From Paraburkholderia sp. Tr-20389 (GTDB lineage: Bacteria > Pseudomonadota > Gammaproteobacteria > Burkholderiales > Burkholderiaceae), in contig NZ_JAAGPD010000008.1 of assembly GCF_017104565.1 (NCBI RefSeq), positions 211,014-275,013 of the forward strand: 64,000 bases of DNA, in the 5' to 3' direction. This document shows positions 8,573-17,315 of this stretch, piece by piece. Within the stretch, counting starts at the first letter, position 1. Each line of letters opens with the position of its first letter. The notes under the pieces were generated by a model. It was given only the letters and a program-made list of their open reading frames with translations. It ran no database searches and had not been told where the DNA came from. The position numbers and the translations under genes were made by a program.

Positions 8573-9790
8573 ATGGAACGGCTTGATCTGAAGATTGCAA
8601 TCATTGGTGCAGGCATCGGAGGCCTCACGCTCGCGCTCGCATTGCAAGAACACGGTATCGACGCGCAGCTCTACGAGCAGACCGACGAACTCCGCGAGGT
8701 CGGAGCGGCAGTCGCACTGTCGGCGAATGCAACGCGGTTTTACGAGCGCATGGGACTGCGTGCACCCTTCGATGCGGTGTGCGCCGAAATTCCCGCGCTG
8801 ATCTACCGGGACGGGCGCAACGGCGAAGTGATTGGACAGCATCGTGGCGAACCCAGCTATCGCCAGCAGTTCGGCGGGTCCTATTGGGGCGTGCACCGCG
8901 CGGACCTGCAAGCCGTGCTGTCGAACGCGGTCGGCCTCGATCGCATCAATCTCAGTCATCGGCTGACCGATCTCGTGCAGCATCCGGATCGTGTGAGTCT
9001 GAGTTTCGCAAACGGTCAGCGCATCGACGCCGATCTGGTCATCGGCGCGGACGGGGCACGCTCGATCACGCGGCGCTGGATGCTCGGCTACGACGACGCG
9101 CTGTATTCGGGTTGCTCAGGTTTTCGTGGCGTGGTGCCGGCCGAACGCATGGATCTGCTGCCCGATCCCGAGGCCATCCAGTTCTGGGTCGGACCACAAG
9201 GCCATCTGCTTCACTATCCGATCGGCGACAAAGGCGACCAGAACTTCCTGCTCGTCGAGCGCCATCCTTCGCCGTGGCCCTCGCGCGAGTGGGTCGCACC
9301 TGCGAGCGAGGGCGAGCAGCTACGTCTGTTCAAGGACTGGCATCCGGCGGTGGTGCAAATGATTTCGGCGGTGCCGATCAGCCAGCGTTGGGGTCTGTTC
9401 CATCGTCCTCCGCTCGGGCGCTGGAGCAAGGGCCGCGTGACGCTCATCGGCGATGCCGCGCATGCGCTCGTGCCGCACCATGGCCAGGGCGCCAATCAGT
9501 CGATCGAAGATGCCGTCGTACTGGCCGCGCAACTGGCCAAAGCGGGCCCGGGTCGGTGGCGCGAGGCGCAGGAGGCCTATGAACGGCTGCGGCGGGGCCG
9601 CACGCGCAAAGTGCAATACGCGTCGATATCGACGGCTGATGTGTTGCATCTGCCGGACGGACCCGAGGCGCAGGCGCGCAACGCCCGCCTTCGCGCACGC
9701 GACAGCCTGCTGCACCATCTTGACTGGATTCACGATTTCGACGCCCTCGCCCAAGAACCGACCGAACGTCAGGGCGGCACCTGGCTTTGA
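8573..9790 (+). CDS. FAD-dependent monooxygenase, salicylate/3-hydroxybenzoate hydroxylase-like
   Basis: Class A flavoprotein monooxygenase of 405 residues. The N-terminal Rossmann motif is AIIGAGIGGLTLALALQEHG. The NADPH/FAD DG motif is DLVIGADGARS and the second FAD motif is VTLIGDAAHALVPHHGQGAN. The family hydroxylates aromatic acids at the expense of NAD(P)H and O2. ATG 8573 lies in a GGAGACACTGC context; the longer in-frame reading upstream has no domain content. Salicylate 1-monooxygenase or 3-hydroxybenzoate 6-hydroxylase are the closest recognised relatives. No ring-cleavage gene is nearby, so the product must be processed elsewhere. Confidence 0.9.
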   Translation: MERLDLKIAIIGAGIGGLTLALALQEHGIDAQLYEQTDELREVGAAVALSANATRFYERMGLRAPFDAVCAEIPALIYRDGRNGEVIGQHRGEPSYRQQFGGSYWGVHRADLQAVLSNAVGLDRINLSHRLTDLVQHPDRVSLSFANGQRIDADLVIGADGARSITRRWMLGYDDALYSGCSGFRGVVPAERMDLLPDPEAIQFWVGPQGHLLHYPIGDKGDQNFLLVERHPSPWPSREWVAPASEGEQLRLFKDWHPAVVQMISAVPISQRWGLFHRPPLGRWSKGRVTLIGDAAHALVPHHGQGANQSIEDAVVLAAQLAKAGPGRWREAQEAYERLRRGRTRKVQYASISTADVLHLPDGPEAQARNARLRARDSLLHHLDWIHDFDALAQEPTERQGGTWL

Positions 9791-9886
9791 ACTGCGCGTC
9801 TTTCGTTGACGTCTGCACGGCGGATCTGAACGTGACACCAGCCATCGTTTCCGCCGTGCCTTCCGGGTAGCCGCCAAAACGGCGGG

Positions 9887-10876
9887 TTACCGCTGTTCAG
9901 CAGGGAGATATCGGTAGTCGTTCAGACGCATTTCCTGCGGTGTCGTCTCATAGACGCGCCGAAAAGCACGCGTAAAGTCGGATGCGCTTTTGAAGCCGAC
10001 TGAATAGCCGATGTCTTTGATCGAGACCGTCGGAAATCGAACGAGATCGTCTGCCGCGGCGCGCAAGCGGAGGTGACGGATGTAGGCACCAAGACCGCCT
10101 TCATGCTCGAACAGCCGATAAATCGTGCTGCGCGGAAGCCTCAACGATTCGATCACGCTCTCAGGTGAAAGTCCGCATTCATGCAGATTGGCGCGGACAT
10201 GTCGTCGGGCGCTTTCGAACATCAGCGCGCGTGAGACGGCTCGCTTGCTGCCGCTCAAGCCGGCGTCCTCTCCGAATGCATCGACGATCAGTTGCACGAG
10301 GTCGGCGACCCCGCGACGAGCGTCCTCGAGCGGCACGTACCGGAAATTCTCGACAAGGCTCCTGGCACGCCGGACGACGAGCCGCGTGCCAGGCTTGTTC
10401 GGGTCGAGCATGCGGCCGTGTATCGCTCCCGGATCCGGGAACACGTGCCCCAGTTGATTGCGGGGTACGACAAGCGTGATGTATCGGCACGCCTGACGTT
10501 GAAGGCGTATGGGTTGATCGAGGTCCGTCGCAAATACGCTGCCCCCATACACGGTGTACTCACGCTTCGTGGCGTGCGTCATTGCCGAGTGAGTTTCACC
10601 ATCCATGAAAATGGTGAATCCGATGCCGCGCGCGGTATCGCGCGAAATGCGGGCGATGGTGCGCTCGATAACAACGTGATCCGTATAGGTGTCGCTCATA
10701 CGGAATTCGCCGATATCGTAGCGGTCGTTGACGCAAATAAAGGACTGTCGGACTTGCTCACGCGACGGCACTAATTCGATGATATGGCCAAGCTGCTCCC
10801 AATAAGCCAGAAGCTGCTGTTGCGGTGGCAGCCCGGCAACATCGAACCGGCTGTAAGCGATGCCATTCGCGAGCAT
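9887..10876 (-). CDS. AraC family transcriptional regulator
   Basis: Regulator of 329 residues with an N-terminal cupin-like sensor domain of the AraC-binding-like (PF14525) type. The C-terminal double helix-turn-helix starts near LRLPRSTIYRLFEHEGGLGAY and ends with FKSASDFTRAFRRVYETTP. ATG 10876 is used; an in-frame TTG at 10909 would add 11 residues. The gene is convergent with the flavin monooxygenase gene, with about 96 bp between, so it need not regulate that enzyme. Confidence 0.88.
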   Translation of the reverse strand: MLANGIAYSRFDVAGLPPQQQLLAYWEQLGHIIELVPSREQVRQSFICVNDRYDIGEFRMSDTYTDHVVIERTIARISRDTARGIGFTIFMDGETHSAMTHATKREYTVYGGSVFATDLDQPIRLQRQACRYITLVVPRNQLGHVFPDPGAIHGRMLDPNKPGTRLVVRRARSLVENFRYVPLEDARRGVADLVQLIVDAFGEDAGLSGSKRAVSRALMFESARRHVRANLHECGLSPESVIESLRLPRSTIYRLFEHEGGLGAYIRHLRLRAAADDLVRFPTVSIKDIGYSVGFKSASDFTRAFRRVYETTPQEMRLNDYRYLPAEQR

Positions 10877-10980
10877 GAACAGTGACCCTGTGCCAACGTA
10901 AAGCGACAAGCGTGCAACCCGGTAACGAGAGACTGGCGGCGGCGTTCGCGCGACTCATTACCGGGTGATCGATGAGGTGG

Positions 10981-11577
10981 TTATCCTTTCTTTCTCGCAG
11001 CCTTCCTGGCCGGTGCCGATGCTTTCTTCGCTGCGGGAGACTTCGACTGCGTCGCACTCTCCGTCGCCCCGGCAATCAGAAATTTCGTACGGTCGTTTGC
11101 ACTCGCCAGCCATGCGGGTGCGGGGCCACGGCCACTCCATGTCGCACCGGTTTTGGGGTCGCGGTACTTCGGTGCCTGCGGGCCTCGAACATAGTTCCCG
11201 ACCTTGGCGACCGTGGCGACCTTGCGGCCCGCAGGCGTCGAAGCGTCAGAATTGCCGTCAATGAGAAACCTGTTGCGATTCTTCGCATTGGCAATCCATG
11301 CGGGCGCCCGGCCATGACCTGTCCAGGTAGCGCCACTTTTCGGGTCGCGATATTTTGCAGCCGATGTGGAAGTTTTGACGGCAGCCTTGATGCCCGGCTT
11401 GCGTCCGCGTTTCTTCGATCCGCCGATGTGCGCTTCGATATCGGCCGTCGTCAAACCGTGCTTTTCCATGATGCTGTGAATCTTCGCGACGACGCCGGAC
11501 GACTGTTTTGCAACCAGCACTTCCGCCCGTGCCTGAAGCTTCGCAATCTGTGTGTGAAGCTTTTCGAGTGTTGCCAT
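10981..11577 (-). CDS. H-NS family nucleoid protein with two DNA-binding domains
   Basis: A 198-residue H-NS family protein. Residues 1-50 form the predicted oligomerisation helix (LEKLHTQIAKLQARAEVLVA). Residues 55-62 are an AT-hook-like KKRGRKPG. Two copies of the C-terminal DNA-binding domain follow, at about 75-108 (KYRDPKSGATWTGHGRAPAW) and 137-170 (KYRDPKTGATWSGRGPAPAW). The last 28 residues are Lys/Ala-rich like a histone H1 tail. Ordinary H-NS proteins have one DNA-binding domain and about 100-135 residues. It probably silences AT-rich foreign DNA. A second H-NS-like gene is divergent 172 bp away. Confidence 0.93.
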   Translation of the reverse strand: MATLEKLHTQIAKLQARAEVLVAKQSSGVVAKIHSIMEKHGLTTADIEAHIGGSKKRGRKPGIKAAVKTSTSAAKYRDPKSGATWTGHGRAPAWIANAKNRNRFLIDGNSDASTPAGRKVATVAKVGNYVRGPQAPKYRDPKTGATWSGRGPAPAWLASANDRTKFLIAGATESATQSKSPAAKKASAPARKAARKKG

Positions 11578-11749
11578 TTATATTCCCCCCCGTCGTTAGT
11601 AATGGCCGCACTATGCCATATAACCGTGCATATCGACCATTTAACGACAGATCTTTCAGGTGGCATTGCGCCGATAATGTTAATCTCAAGGCATGACGCT
11701 TGCGCTGACAAAGACGCGCCTCAAGGCGTAATTCGTAAACGGGGAATTC

Positions 11750-12088
11750 ATGGATGAACGAAAACGCGACAGTATCGTCGCCTACCTGCGCCGCAGAATG
11801 TCCGAGGTCGGCATCGAACTCGACGATCTCGCTGCGGCGATTGCCGCAGACGAGCTTCGGCAAGGGTCCGCACGGTATCGCAGCGCCAGCGGCGAGATCT
11901 GGTCAGGCGACGGCGAAATGCCTCAATGGCTCAAGCAGGCTATCAGTGCCGGTCAGTCAATGGAACACTTCGCCGTGCGCGGCGCGACCCAATCCCGGGC
12001 CGCTGCGCGTCCGGATGTGGACTGGAGTCAGGATCCGTTTGCAGGCAGCCGGCTGGCCGCCGTACAGCCCTTGCAACGCGATCTGTAA
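11750..12088 (+). CDS. small H-NS-like DNA-binding protein
   Basis: A 112-residue protein with a short helical N-terminus (DERKRDSIVAYLRRRMSEVG) and one degenerate H-NS C-terminal domain (ARYRSASGEIWSGDGEMPQW, then LKQAISAGQSMEHFAV). A 35-residue Asp/Arg-containing tail has no recognisable motif. GGGGAA precedes the ATG. The basic residues of the classical DNA-contact loop (TGHGRAPAW) are replaced by acidic ones (SGDGEMPQW), so DNA binding may be weak and a modulator role is possible (inference). It is transcribed divergently from the two-domain H-NS gene. Confidence 0.8.
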   Translation: MDERKRDSIVAYLRRRMSEVGIELDDLAAAIAADELRQGSARYRSASGEIWSGDGEMPQWLKQAISAGQSMEHFAVRGATQSRAAARPDVDWSQDPFAGSRLAAVQPLQRDL

Positions 12089-12239
12089 ATTCGGGAATCA
12101 TTGACTGCCTGGCTCCTTCAAGTACCGGCAGTGGTTATTAAATATCGACTGGACTTTATTGAATTGAATACGTAGTCTGTGGGCGCAAGATGATGTCTGT
12201 TGGCCACGCTGACCTTGACCTTTCGTCCGGGGAGGACTC

Positions 12240-12551
12240 ATGGAAGTGAGTACGGAAACGCTTGTCGACATGCTTCGTGAAGTTGAAGCCGAAGACCCGA
12301 TCGACTACGCAGACCTGCCGTTTGGAGAACAGGAACTCAGGCGCCTCATCGTCAGTTCGCTCGTTGAACGTCACCACACCGTGGAGACCGGTATGTCAGT
12401 CTCCGACGTTCATGCGCTGTATCTTCTGAGCACCGCCAAGCTGGTTCTGGAAAACACGGTGCTCCATGCGCGCCTGCTTCTCCTGCAAGGGCATCCGCTC
12501 GACATGGAAGCTTTGCTGGCGCCCTTCACGCTCAAAGGGAAACGTAGCTGA
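12240..12551 (+). CDS. conserved hypothetical protein, 103 aa
   Basis: A short acidic, helix-rich protein with no motif I recognise. It begins MEVSTETLVDMLREVEAEDP after a strong GGGGAGG site, and its C-terminal half (ALYLLSTAKLVLENTVLHAR) is amphipathic. Codon use and the ribosome site support a real gene. It could be a helical adaptor or a regulator without its own DNA-binding domain; there is no functional evidence. Confidence 0.75.
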   Translation: MEVSTETLVDMLREVEAEDPIDYADLPFGEQELRRLIVSSLVERHHTVETGMSVSDVHALYLLSTAKLVLENTVLHARLLLLQGHPLDMEALLAPFTLKGKRS

Positions 12552-12723
12552 CCGGCGGGCCGCTCTGTCGCGAGCGGCATATCCCCCATCATTCAGGCGG
12601 CCGGCCCGAACCATGACTTTGTAAGCATGGAAATGCGCCGTTACCAATTGCATAGGTTATTTCATCAGCGCTTGCTTACGATGTTCTCCATGAACCCGTC
12701 AAACGGGAAAACGGAGAAGTCTC

Positions 12724-13053
12724 ATGAAACGCACTGCGCTCGTCTTGTTGCTAATCGGTAGTTTGTCAGTCGCCCAGCAGGCGTCCGCGCATGGGCACGG
12801 TGGCTGGGGTAATGGTCGCGGTGGCGACGATGGCGGCGCGATTGTCGGCGCGCTCATCGGCGGCGCCGTGCTCGGCGCGCTCGTGACGTCTGTTGTGAAT
12901 GCACAGCCTGTCTACGCGCAGCCGGCTTATCAGCAACCGGTCTATCAGCAGCCGGCTTATGCGCAACAGGTCTATGCGCAACCGGCGCCGGCCGCTTGCT
13001 ACGACAGCTATCGACGCGCCTATGTGCCTTGCCAGGGCGGCTACGGATATTGA
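12724..13053 (+). CDS. exported Gly/Gln/Tyr-repeat protein
   Basis: A 109-residue secreted protein. It has a signal peptide (LVLLLIGSLSVAQQASAHG), a His/Gly-rich linker (GHGGWGNGRGGDDGG) and one hydrophobic Gly-zipper-like stretch (AIVGALIGGAVLGALVTSV). Tandem QPVYxQPAY-type repeats of about 5 residues follow, then two Cys near the C-terminus. CGGAGAAGTCTC precedes the ATG. It resembles small periplasmic or outer-membrane associated proteins of Burkholderiales. The function is not known. Confidence 0.8.
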   Translation: MKRTALVLLLIGSLSVAQQASAHGHGGWGNGRGGDDGGAIVGALIGGAVLGALVTSVVNAQPVYAQPAYQQPVYQQPAYAQQVYAQPAPAACYDSYRRAYVPCQGGYGY

Positions 13054-13106
13054 TCGAAAATGGCGCTCGCCGCGGCCTCGCTTTGAGGGTTCGCGCGTGA
13101 GCACCA

Positions 13107-13853
13107 TCAAAACGGGCTGATCCCTGACATACCTCCGTCTACGGCAAGATCGGCGCCTGTCATATACCGCGACGCATCAGATGCGAGAAACAGGATGGCG
13201 GCTGCAATTTCATCGGGCTGAGCCGGCCGCTTCATCGGAATGACGTTCGACCATTGCAGCAGTTGCGCGTTGGATATTCCCAATGTGTCGAAGATCGGCG
13301 TTTCCGCAACCCCGGGTGAGATGCTGTTGACGCGTATATCGTGTTCGACGAATTCGGCGGCAAAGCTCTTTGCAAGCGAAACCACCGCCGCCTTCGACGC
13401 ACAATACGCGGAAAAATTCTTCGTGCCCTGATTGGCCGCAAGCGACGCAACGAGGATGATCGATGCAGGTCGAGCGAGAAACGGCAGTGACTCACGCACG
13501 GTCGCATAGACTCCGCCGACATTGACATTGAACACGTCGGAAAATTGCTCCCACGACGTCTCACGCACGGGTGTTTGCCGGGATATGCCGGCATTCGCAA
13601 TCACAACGTTCACGTCGCGCTTAAAATGGCCCACTGCGCTCTCGTATAGCCGTTGCATGTCTTTCGGGCTTGCGGCGTCTGCAACGACAGCCAAAGCGTT
13701 CGCGCCGAGCTTCTGCGCAGCCAGGCCGAGCTTGTCCGCATGACGCCCGCTGATGACCACGCGTGCGCCTTCGGATACGAATCGTTCGGCGGTGGCAAAG
13801 CCGATGCCGCTGCTGCCGCCCGTCACTACGGCCAAAGCATGCTCGAGTAGCAT
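13107..13853 (-). CDS. SDR family oxidoreductase
   Basis: Short-chain dehydrogenase of 248 residues. The NAD(P)-binding motif is VTGGSSGIG, the structural motif is NAG in VVIANAGISR, and the active-site motif is YCASK in FSAYCASKAAVVSLAKSF. It ends in the usual VDGGMSGISPF. It is the last gene of a three-gene operon (PrpD, cupin, SDR), 4 bp after the cupin stop. It presumably oxidises or reduces an intermediate of the same pathway. Confidence 0.93.
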   Translation of the reverse strand: MLLEHALAVVTGGSSGIGFATAERFVSEGARVVISGRHADKLGLAAQKLGANALAVVADAASPKDMQRLYESAVGHFKRDVNVVIANAGISRQTPVRETSWEQFSDVFNVNVGGVYATVRESLPFLARPASIILVASLAANQGTKNFSAYCASKAAVVSLAKSFAAEFVEHDIRVNSISPGVAETPIFDTLGISNAQLLQWSNVIPMKRPAQPDEIAAAILFLASDASRYMTGADLAVDGGMSGISPF

Positions 13854-13857
13854 CGCC

Positions 13858-14220
13858 TCATCCTCGCAAGTTGACGACTAATGCGCGGCCTGCAAGGATC
13901 GCGCGCGTCGTATGGCCTTTACCATGCGAATCACCTGCAATGAAAACGGCGCCTGCCGCAAAGCGTTGCGCAGCGTCCCCATTCCCCACCGCAATTTCAA
14001 GCTCCCCTGCAAGCACGAATACGTACTGCCTGGACGGCGGATTGTGCCAGCCGAGGAAATAGTCGCTGTCGAACTCGTGCAGCAATACGCTCTCACACGC
14101 TTGCGGCGAAGACAACGACACGTCAACACCGTTGAAAGACACCGGGCTGACTTCGAACGCTTCGATCCGTCTGAAGTGCGAATGTCCGTCGCTGCCGGTA
14201 TAAATCTCGATGCATTCCAT
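13858..14220 (-). CDS. cupin domain protein
   Basis: A 120-residue single-domain cupin. It carries a cupin-like core with the LLHEFDSDYFLGWHNPPSRQ and YVFVLAGELEIAVGNGD strands and a final GDSHGKGHTT loop. A full HxH(x)3-4E metal set is not obvious. ATG 14220 has AGAAGGAG about 6 nt upstream and is preferred to a start 18 codons earlier. It is coupled to the downstream SDR. It may be a small isomerase or a ligand sensor for the PrpD pathway. Confidence 0.82.
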   Translation of the reverse strand: MECIEIYTGSDGHSHFRRIEAFEVSPVSFNGVDVSLSSPQACESVLLHEFDSDYFLGWHNPPSRQYVFVLAGELEIAVGNGDAAQRFAAGAVFIAGDSHGKGHTTRAILAGRALVVNLRG

Positions 14221-14288
14221 CGCTTCTCCTTCTGCTAGCAAACGAACACATCTGTGACCCGGCGACACCCGCAACGATCTGCCGGAAA

Positions 14289-15710
14289 CTAACCGGGCAA
14301 GACGAACTTCTTCAAGATGCGTGTCAGCTCGCTAAAATCCGCTCTGGTTTCAAGACTTAGAATGAAGTCGAGGATCTCATCGTCGGTACGCTCGTCGACG
14401 ACGCCGGCGACGATGCTGCGGTGCTTGGCGATCACCTCGTCCTGGCTCAACGGATTCCGTGGATCGCCCTTGGCATATCGAGTGGCCGCGACAAGCGTGC
14501 GACCGTCGGCAAGTTCGACTTCGACACGTGCAGGCCACGCGTCCGGATACTGTGCATCCAGCGCCGGATCGACGTGGCACGTGACCTTGTCCATCAGGCG
14601 CTCGATCTCGGGGCTGGTGAATTCCGCCGAAGTGAAGTCCACGAAAGAGACGCGTCCCTTGACCAGGCCGAGGGCAACGTTGAACGGCACGCTGAACTGC
14701 GCGTCGATCATCAGCTTCGGGCGGCGCTTCTGCCCGATTGGTTCGCATACCAGTGGCATGGCCGCCCGCACCGTATAAACGGCGATGCGTTCGATTGCTT
14801 CAACAGACAGATTCGCGCGCACAGCAAGCTGCAGCACGGAATCGTTGATCGACTGGATATAGTAGTTGCAGGGGTAGTACTTCATTGCCGTCTGCGCAAT
14901 GGCAAGCGTCTCACCTTCGCCAACCGGCAGCGCCTGCATCAACGGATCGCCGGAATAAGCATGCAGGTAGCCATACTTGCCTTCGACGGACGTAGGCGGC
15001 GCTGTGATCCCGTGCTGCGCCAGTTCCGCCGCGACCATGCCGGCATGCGAGGCCCAGCCGCCGTGAAAGCGCTTCGTCCAGGCGCCGTCGGTGACGAATT
15101 CGAGCAACCCCGCCGCCTGGCTACACGCAACCCCGAGCGCATTCGTAGTCTGCGCTGAATCCAGCCCGAGGAGCGTGGCCGCGGTAGCGGCGGCGCCCAC
15201 TGCGCCGGTGGTGCCCGTTGGATGGAAGCCGCGCGCGTTCGTCACTGCCGGCTTAAGGGCGGCGGCGACACGGCAGGCAACTTCGAATCCAGCAACGACG
15301 GCGGTGATGAAGCGTTTTCCGCTGACACCCCGTTCTTCCGCCAACGCCAGTGCGGGGGAAAAGACGAATGACTCGTTATGAATCGAACCGGGAAGATAGG
15401 TGTCATCCAGCTCCATGCTGTGCGCGGCCATTCCGTTGGCCAGTGCGGCCCAGCCGGAGTGCACCGGGTCGGACCGGCCGAGCAGCGTAGCGCCGCCCGG
15501 GATCGGCCGGGAGGCAGCCAGCATGCGCACGGGTCGGCTCGAATCCAGCGTGGAACCGTGCAGCGCGATAGCGATGTAGTCGATGAAGAAATGCTTGGCC
15601 CGTTCGACCACGACGGGTGACAGCGCGTCGTATTCGAGTCCGGCGCAGAATCGGGCGAATGTCTGCGCCACAGTTGACTGCGCACCAGGGTCGTATGTCG
15701 GCGTCTCCAT
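14289..15710 (-). CDS. MmgE/PrpD family protein
   Basis: A 473-residue member of the 2-methylcitrate dehydratase/aconitate decarboxylase superfamily. Family segments include ANGMAAHSMELDDTY, FHPTGTTGAVGAAATAA and WTKRFHGGWASHAG. Such enzymes dehydrate or decarboxylate tricarboxylic acids. GGGAGG precedes the ATG. It leads an operon with the cupin and SDR. No prpB or prpC genes are adjacent, so a methylcitrate-cycle role is not supported and the true substrate is unknown. Confidence 0.92.
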   Translation of the reverse strand: METPTYDPGAQSTVAQTFARFCAGLEYDALSPVVVERAKHFFIDYIAIALHGSTLDSSRPVRMLAASRPIPGGATLLGRSDPVHSGWAALANGMAAHSMELDDTYLPGSIHNESFVFSPALALAEERGVSGKRFITAVVAGFEVACRVAAALKPAVTNARGFHPTGTTGAVGAAATAATLLGLDSAQTTNALGVACSQAAGLLEFVTDGAWTKRFHGGWASHAGMVAAELAQHGITAPPTSVEGKYGYLHAYSGDPLMQALPVGEGETLAIAQTAMKYYPCNYYIQSINDSVLQLAVRANLSVEAIERIAVYTVRAAMPLVCEPIGQKRRPKLMIDAQFSVPFNVALGLVKGRVSFVDFTSAEFTSPEIERLMDKVTCHVDPALDAQYPDAWPARVEVELADGRTLVAATRYAKGDPRNPLSQDEVIAKHRSIVAGVVDERTDDEILDFILSLETRADFSELTRILKKFVLPG

Positions 15711-15855
15711 GAAACACTACCTCCCAATACCGCATTTCGCGGGCTAATGGGGAACAGGACGAGTCGCTGTCACATTATAGGTAGTGCCTCGGCGGGGTCC
15801 GGGTTGCCGCTGACTTTATTTTGAGCCCAGGCCAGCGGACCAGAAGCCCGTCAGG

Positions 15856-16626
15856 TCAATCGACGAAAGCGCGCTCGATCACATAGTGTCCCGGTGCGCT
15901 GTTCTTGCCTTCGACAAGCCCCGCGTTCTTCAGCAACACGGTCGTATCCTTGAGCATCGCGGTGCTGCCGCACAACATCACGCGATCGTTCTCGGGAGAG
16001 AACGGCGGTACGTCGAGATCCGTGAAAAGCTTGCCGGATGCAATCAGGTCGGTGATCCGGCCTTCGTTTTCGAATTCCTCGCGCGTCAGGGTCGGATAGT
16101 AGACGAGCTTTTCCTTGATGACGTCGCCCAGATATTCATGCCCCGGAAGATCGTGTTTGATGTAGTCCATGTAGGCGAGTTCGCCCTTCATACGGCACGT
16201 GTGGGTCAGAATCACCCGCCCAAAGCGCTCATAGATGTCGGGATCGCGAATGATGGACATGAACGGTGCGAGGCCCGTCCCCGTCGACAGGAGCCACAGT
16301 GTCTTGCCGGGCAAGAGGTTATCGGCCAGCAGCGTGCCGGTCGGCTTCTTGCCGATCAGCACCGTGTCGCCCACGTTCAGATGCTGCAGGCGCGACGTCA
16401 AAGGGCCGTCCTGCACCTTGATGCTGAAGAACTCAAGATGGTCTTCGTAATTCGGACTCACGATGCTGTAGGCGCGGCTCAGCGGCTTGCCATCGACTTC
16501 GAGGCCGACCATCGTGAACTCGCCGTTCTGGAAGCGCATGCCCGGTTCACGGGTACAGGTGAAACTGAAGAGGGTTTCGGTCCAGTGATGGACAGACTGG
16601 ACGATAGCGGTGTCGAATTTGCTCAT
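15856..16626 (-). CDS. fpr: ferredoxin/flavodoxin--NADP+ reductase
   Basis: A 256-residue FAD enzyme. The FAD-binding motif is RAYSIVSPN. The NADP-binding segment is LSTGTGLAPFMSIIRDPDIY, and the CGSTAML motif lies near the C-terminus. The size and the VIERAFVD ending match bacterial Fpr, which exchanges electrons between NADPH and ferredoxin or flavodoxin, often in oxidative-stress defence. It stands alone, followed by a degraded desulfurase relic. Confidence 0.94.
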   Translation of the reverse strand: MSKFDTAIVQSVHHWTETLFSFTCTREPGMRFQNGEFTMVGLEVDGKPLSRAYSIVSPNYEDHLEFFSIKVQDGPLTSRLQHLNVGDTVLIGKKPTGTLLADNLLPGKTLWLLSTGTGLAPFMSIIRDPDIYERFGRVILTHTCRMKGELAYMDYIKHDLPGHEYLGDVIKEKLVYYPTLTREEFENEGRITDLIASGKLFTDLDVPPFSPENDRVMLCGSTAMLKDTTVLLKNAGLVEGKNSAPGHYVIERAFVD

Positions 16627-16711
16627 TACGGTGCGAAGTAGCGGAGGTGACGGTTAGCGCCGAAAGCGACGGAACAGGCGGGATTTTACGCCCAACTGCT
16701 CCGTCGCCCGA

Positions 16712-17135
16712 TCAGCGGCCGCTCCGGGTTGCAAGAGACCTGATGACGGACACCATTGCATCGACCTCATCGCAGGTGTTGTAGAACGCCAGCGATGGAC
16801 GCACGGTGGCTTTTGCGGTACTGGTCGAGCAGCACCTCGCCCGAATCGTCGACGGGAATCACGCGCAGCTTCGCACCGGTTTGCGCGACCAGTTGCTGCC
16901 ACGGCACGATGTTCGCGTGATGTTCGAGATGCGACACGATGATCTCGTCACCTACGCCGACGTTGGCGACGCCCCACGTCTTCGCGATCGGGTTGATCGC
17001 CTCCGTCGTTCCTCGCACGATCACGATCTCTTCCGGCGATGCCGTGCCGATGAAGCGATGCACGATCTCGCGTGCGTTCTCGTAGGCGTCCGTGGCACGT
17101 CCCGCCAGTTGTTGACTACGGATGCGATCGCGCGC
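16712..17135 (-). pseudogene. remnant of a SufS-type cysteine desulfurase (internal deletion, truncated)
   Basis: The minus strand encodes two pieces of a class V aminotransferase. The first covers LAGRATDAYENAREIVHRF, SPEEIVIVRGTTEAINPIA and VSHLEHHANIVPWQQL up to GEVLLDQY. The second, in another frame, covers ATVRPSLAFYNTCDEVDAMV to the stop at 16712. The join lies near 16810-16822 and removes roughly the middle 180 residues, including the PLP lysine and catalytic cysteine, and shifts the frame. The N-terminus is also missing. It cannot be active. The type resembles the desulfurase cargo of family 2A encapsulins (from memory). Confidence 0.85.
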
Positions 17136-17315
17136 GGATGGCGGTCACGGTTTCGATTTCTAGAAGCGTTGATGAAACATGCTGACGCCGTGAGGCGTTA
17201 GTTCGAGTCGCCGCGCGTTTTGCTCAAGTGCGTTTGTGCGGTCGGATGGCGGGCGGCCGTATTGACGACCTATGAATCCAAAGCCGTCACTGAGCCGCAG
17301 TTTTGGTCACGTCCA

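Noticed and set aside
13654-13853. Possible small gene on the plus strand opposite the SDR gene
   Set aside because: No ribosome site, no domain, antisense to a clear SDR N-terminus.
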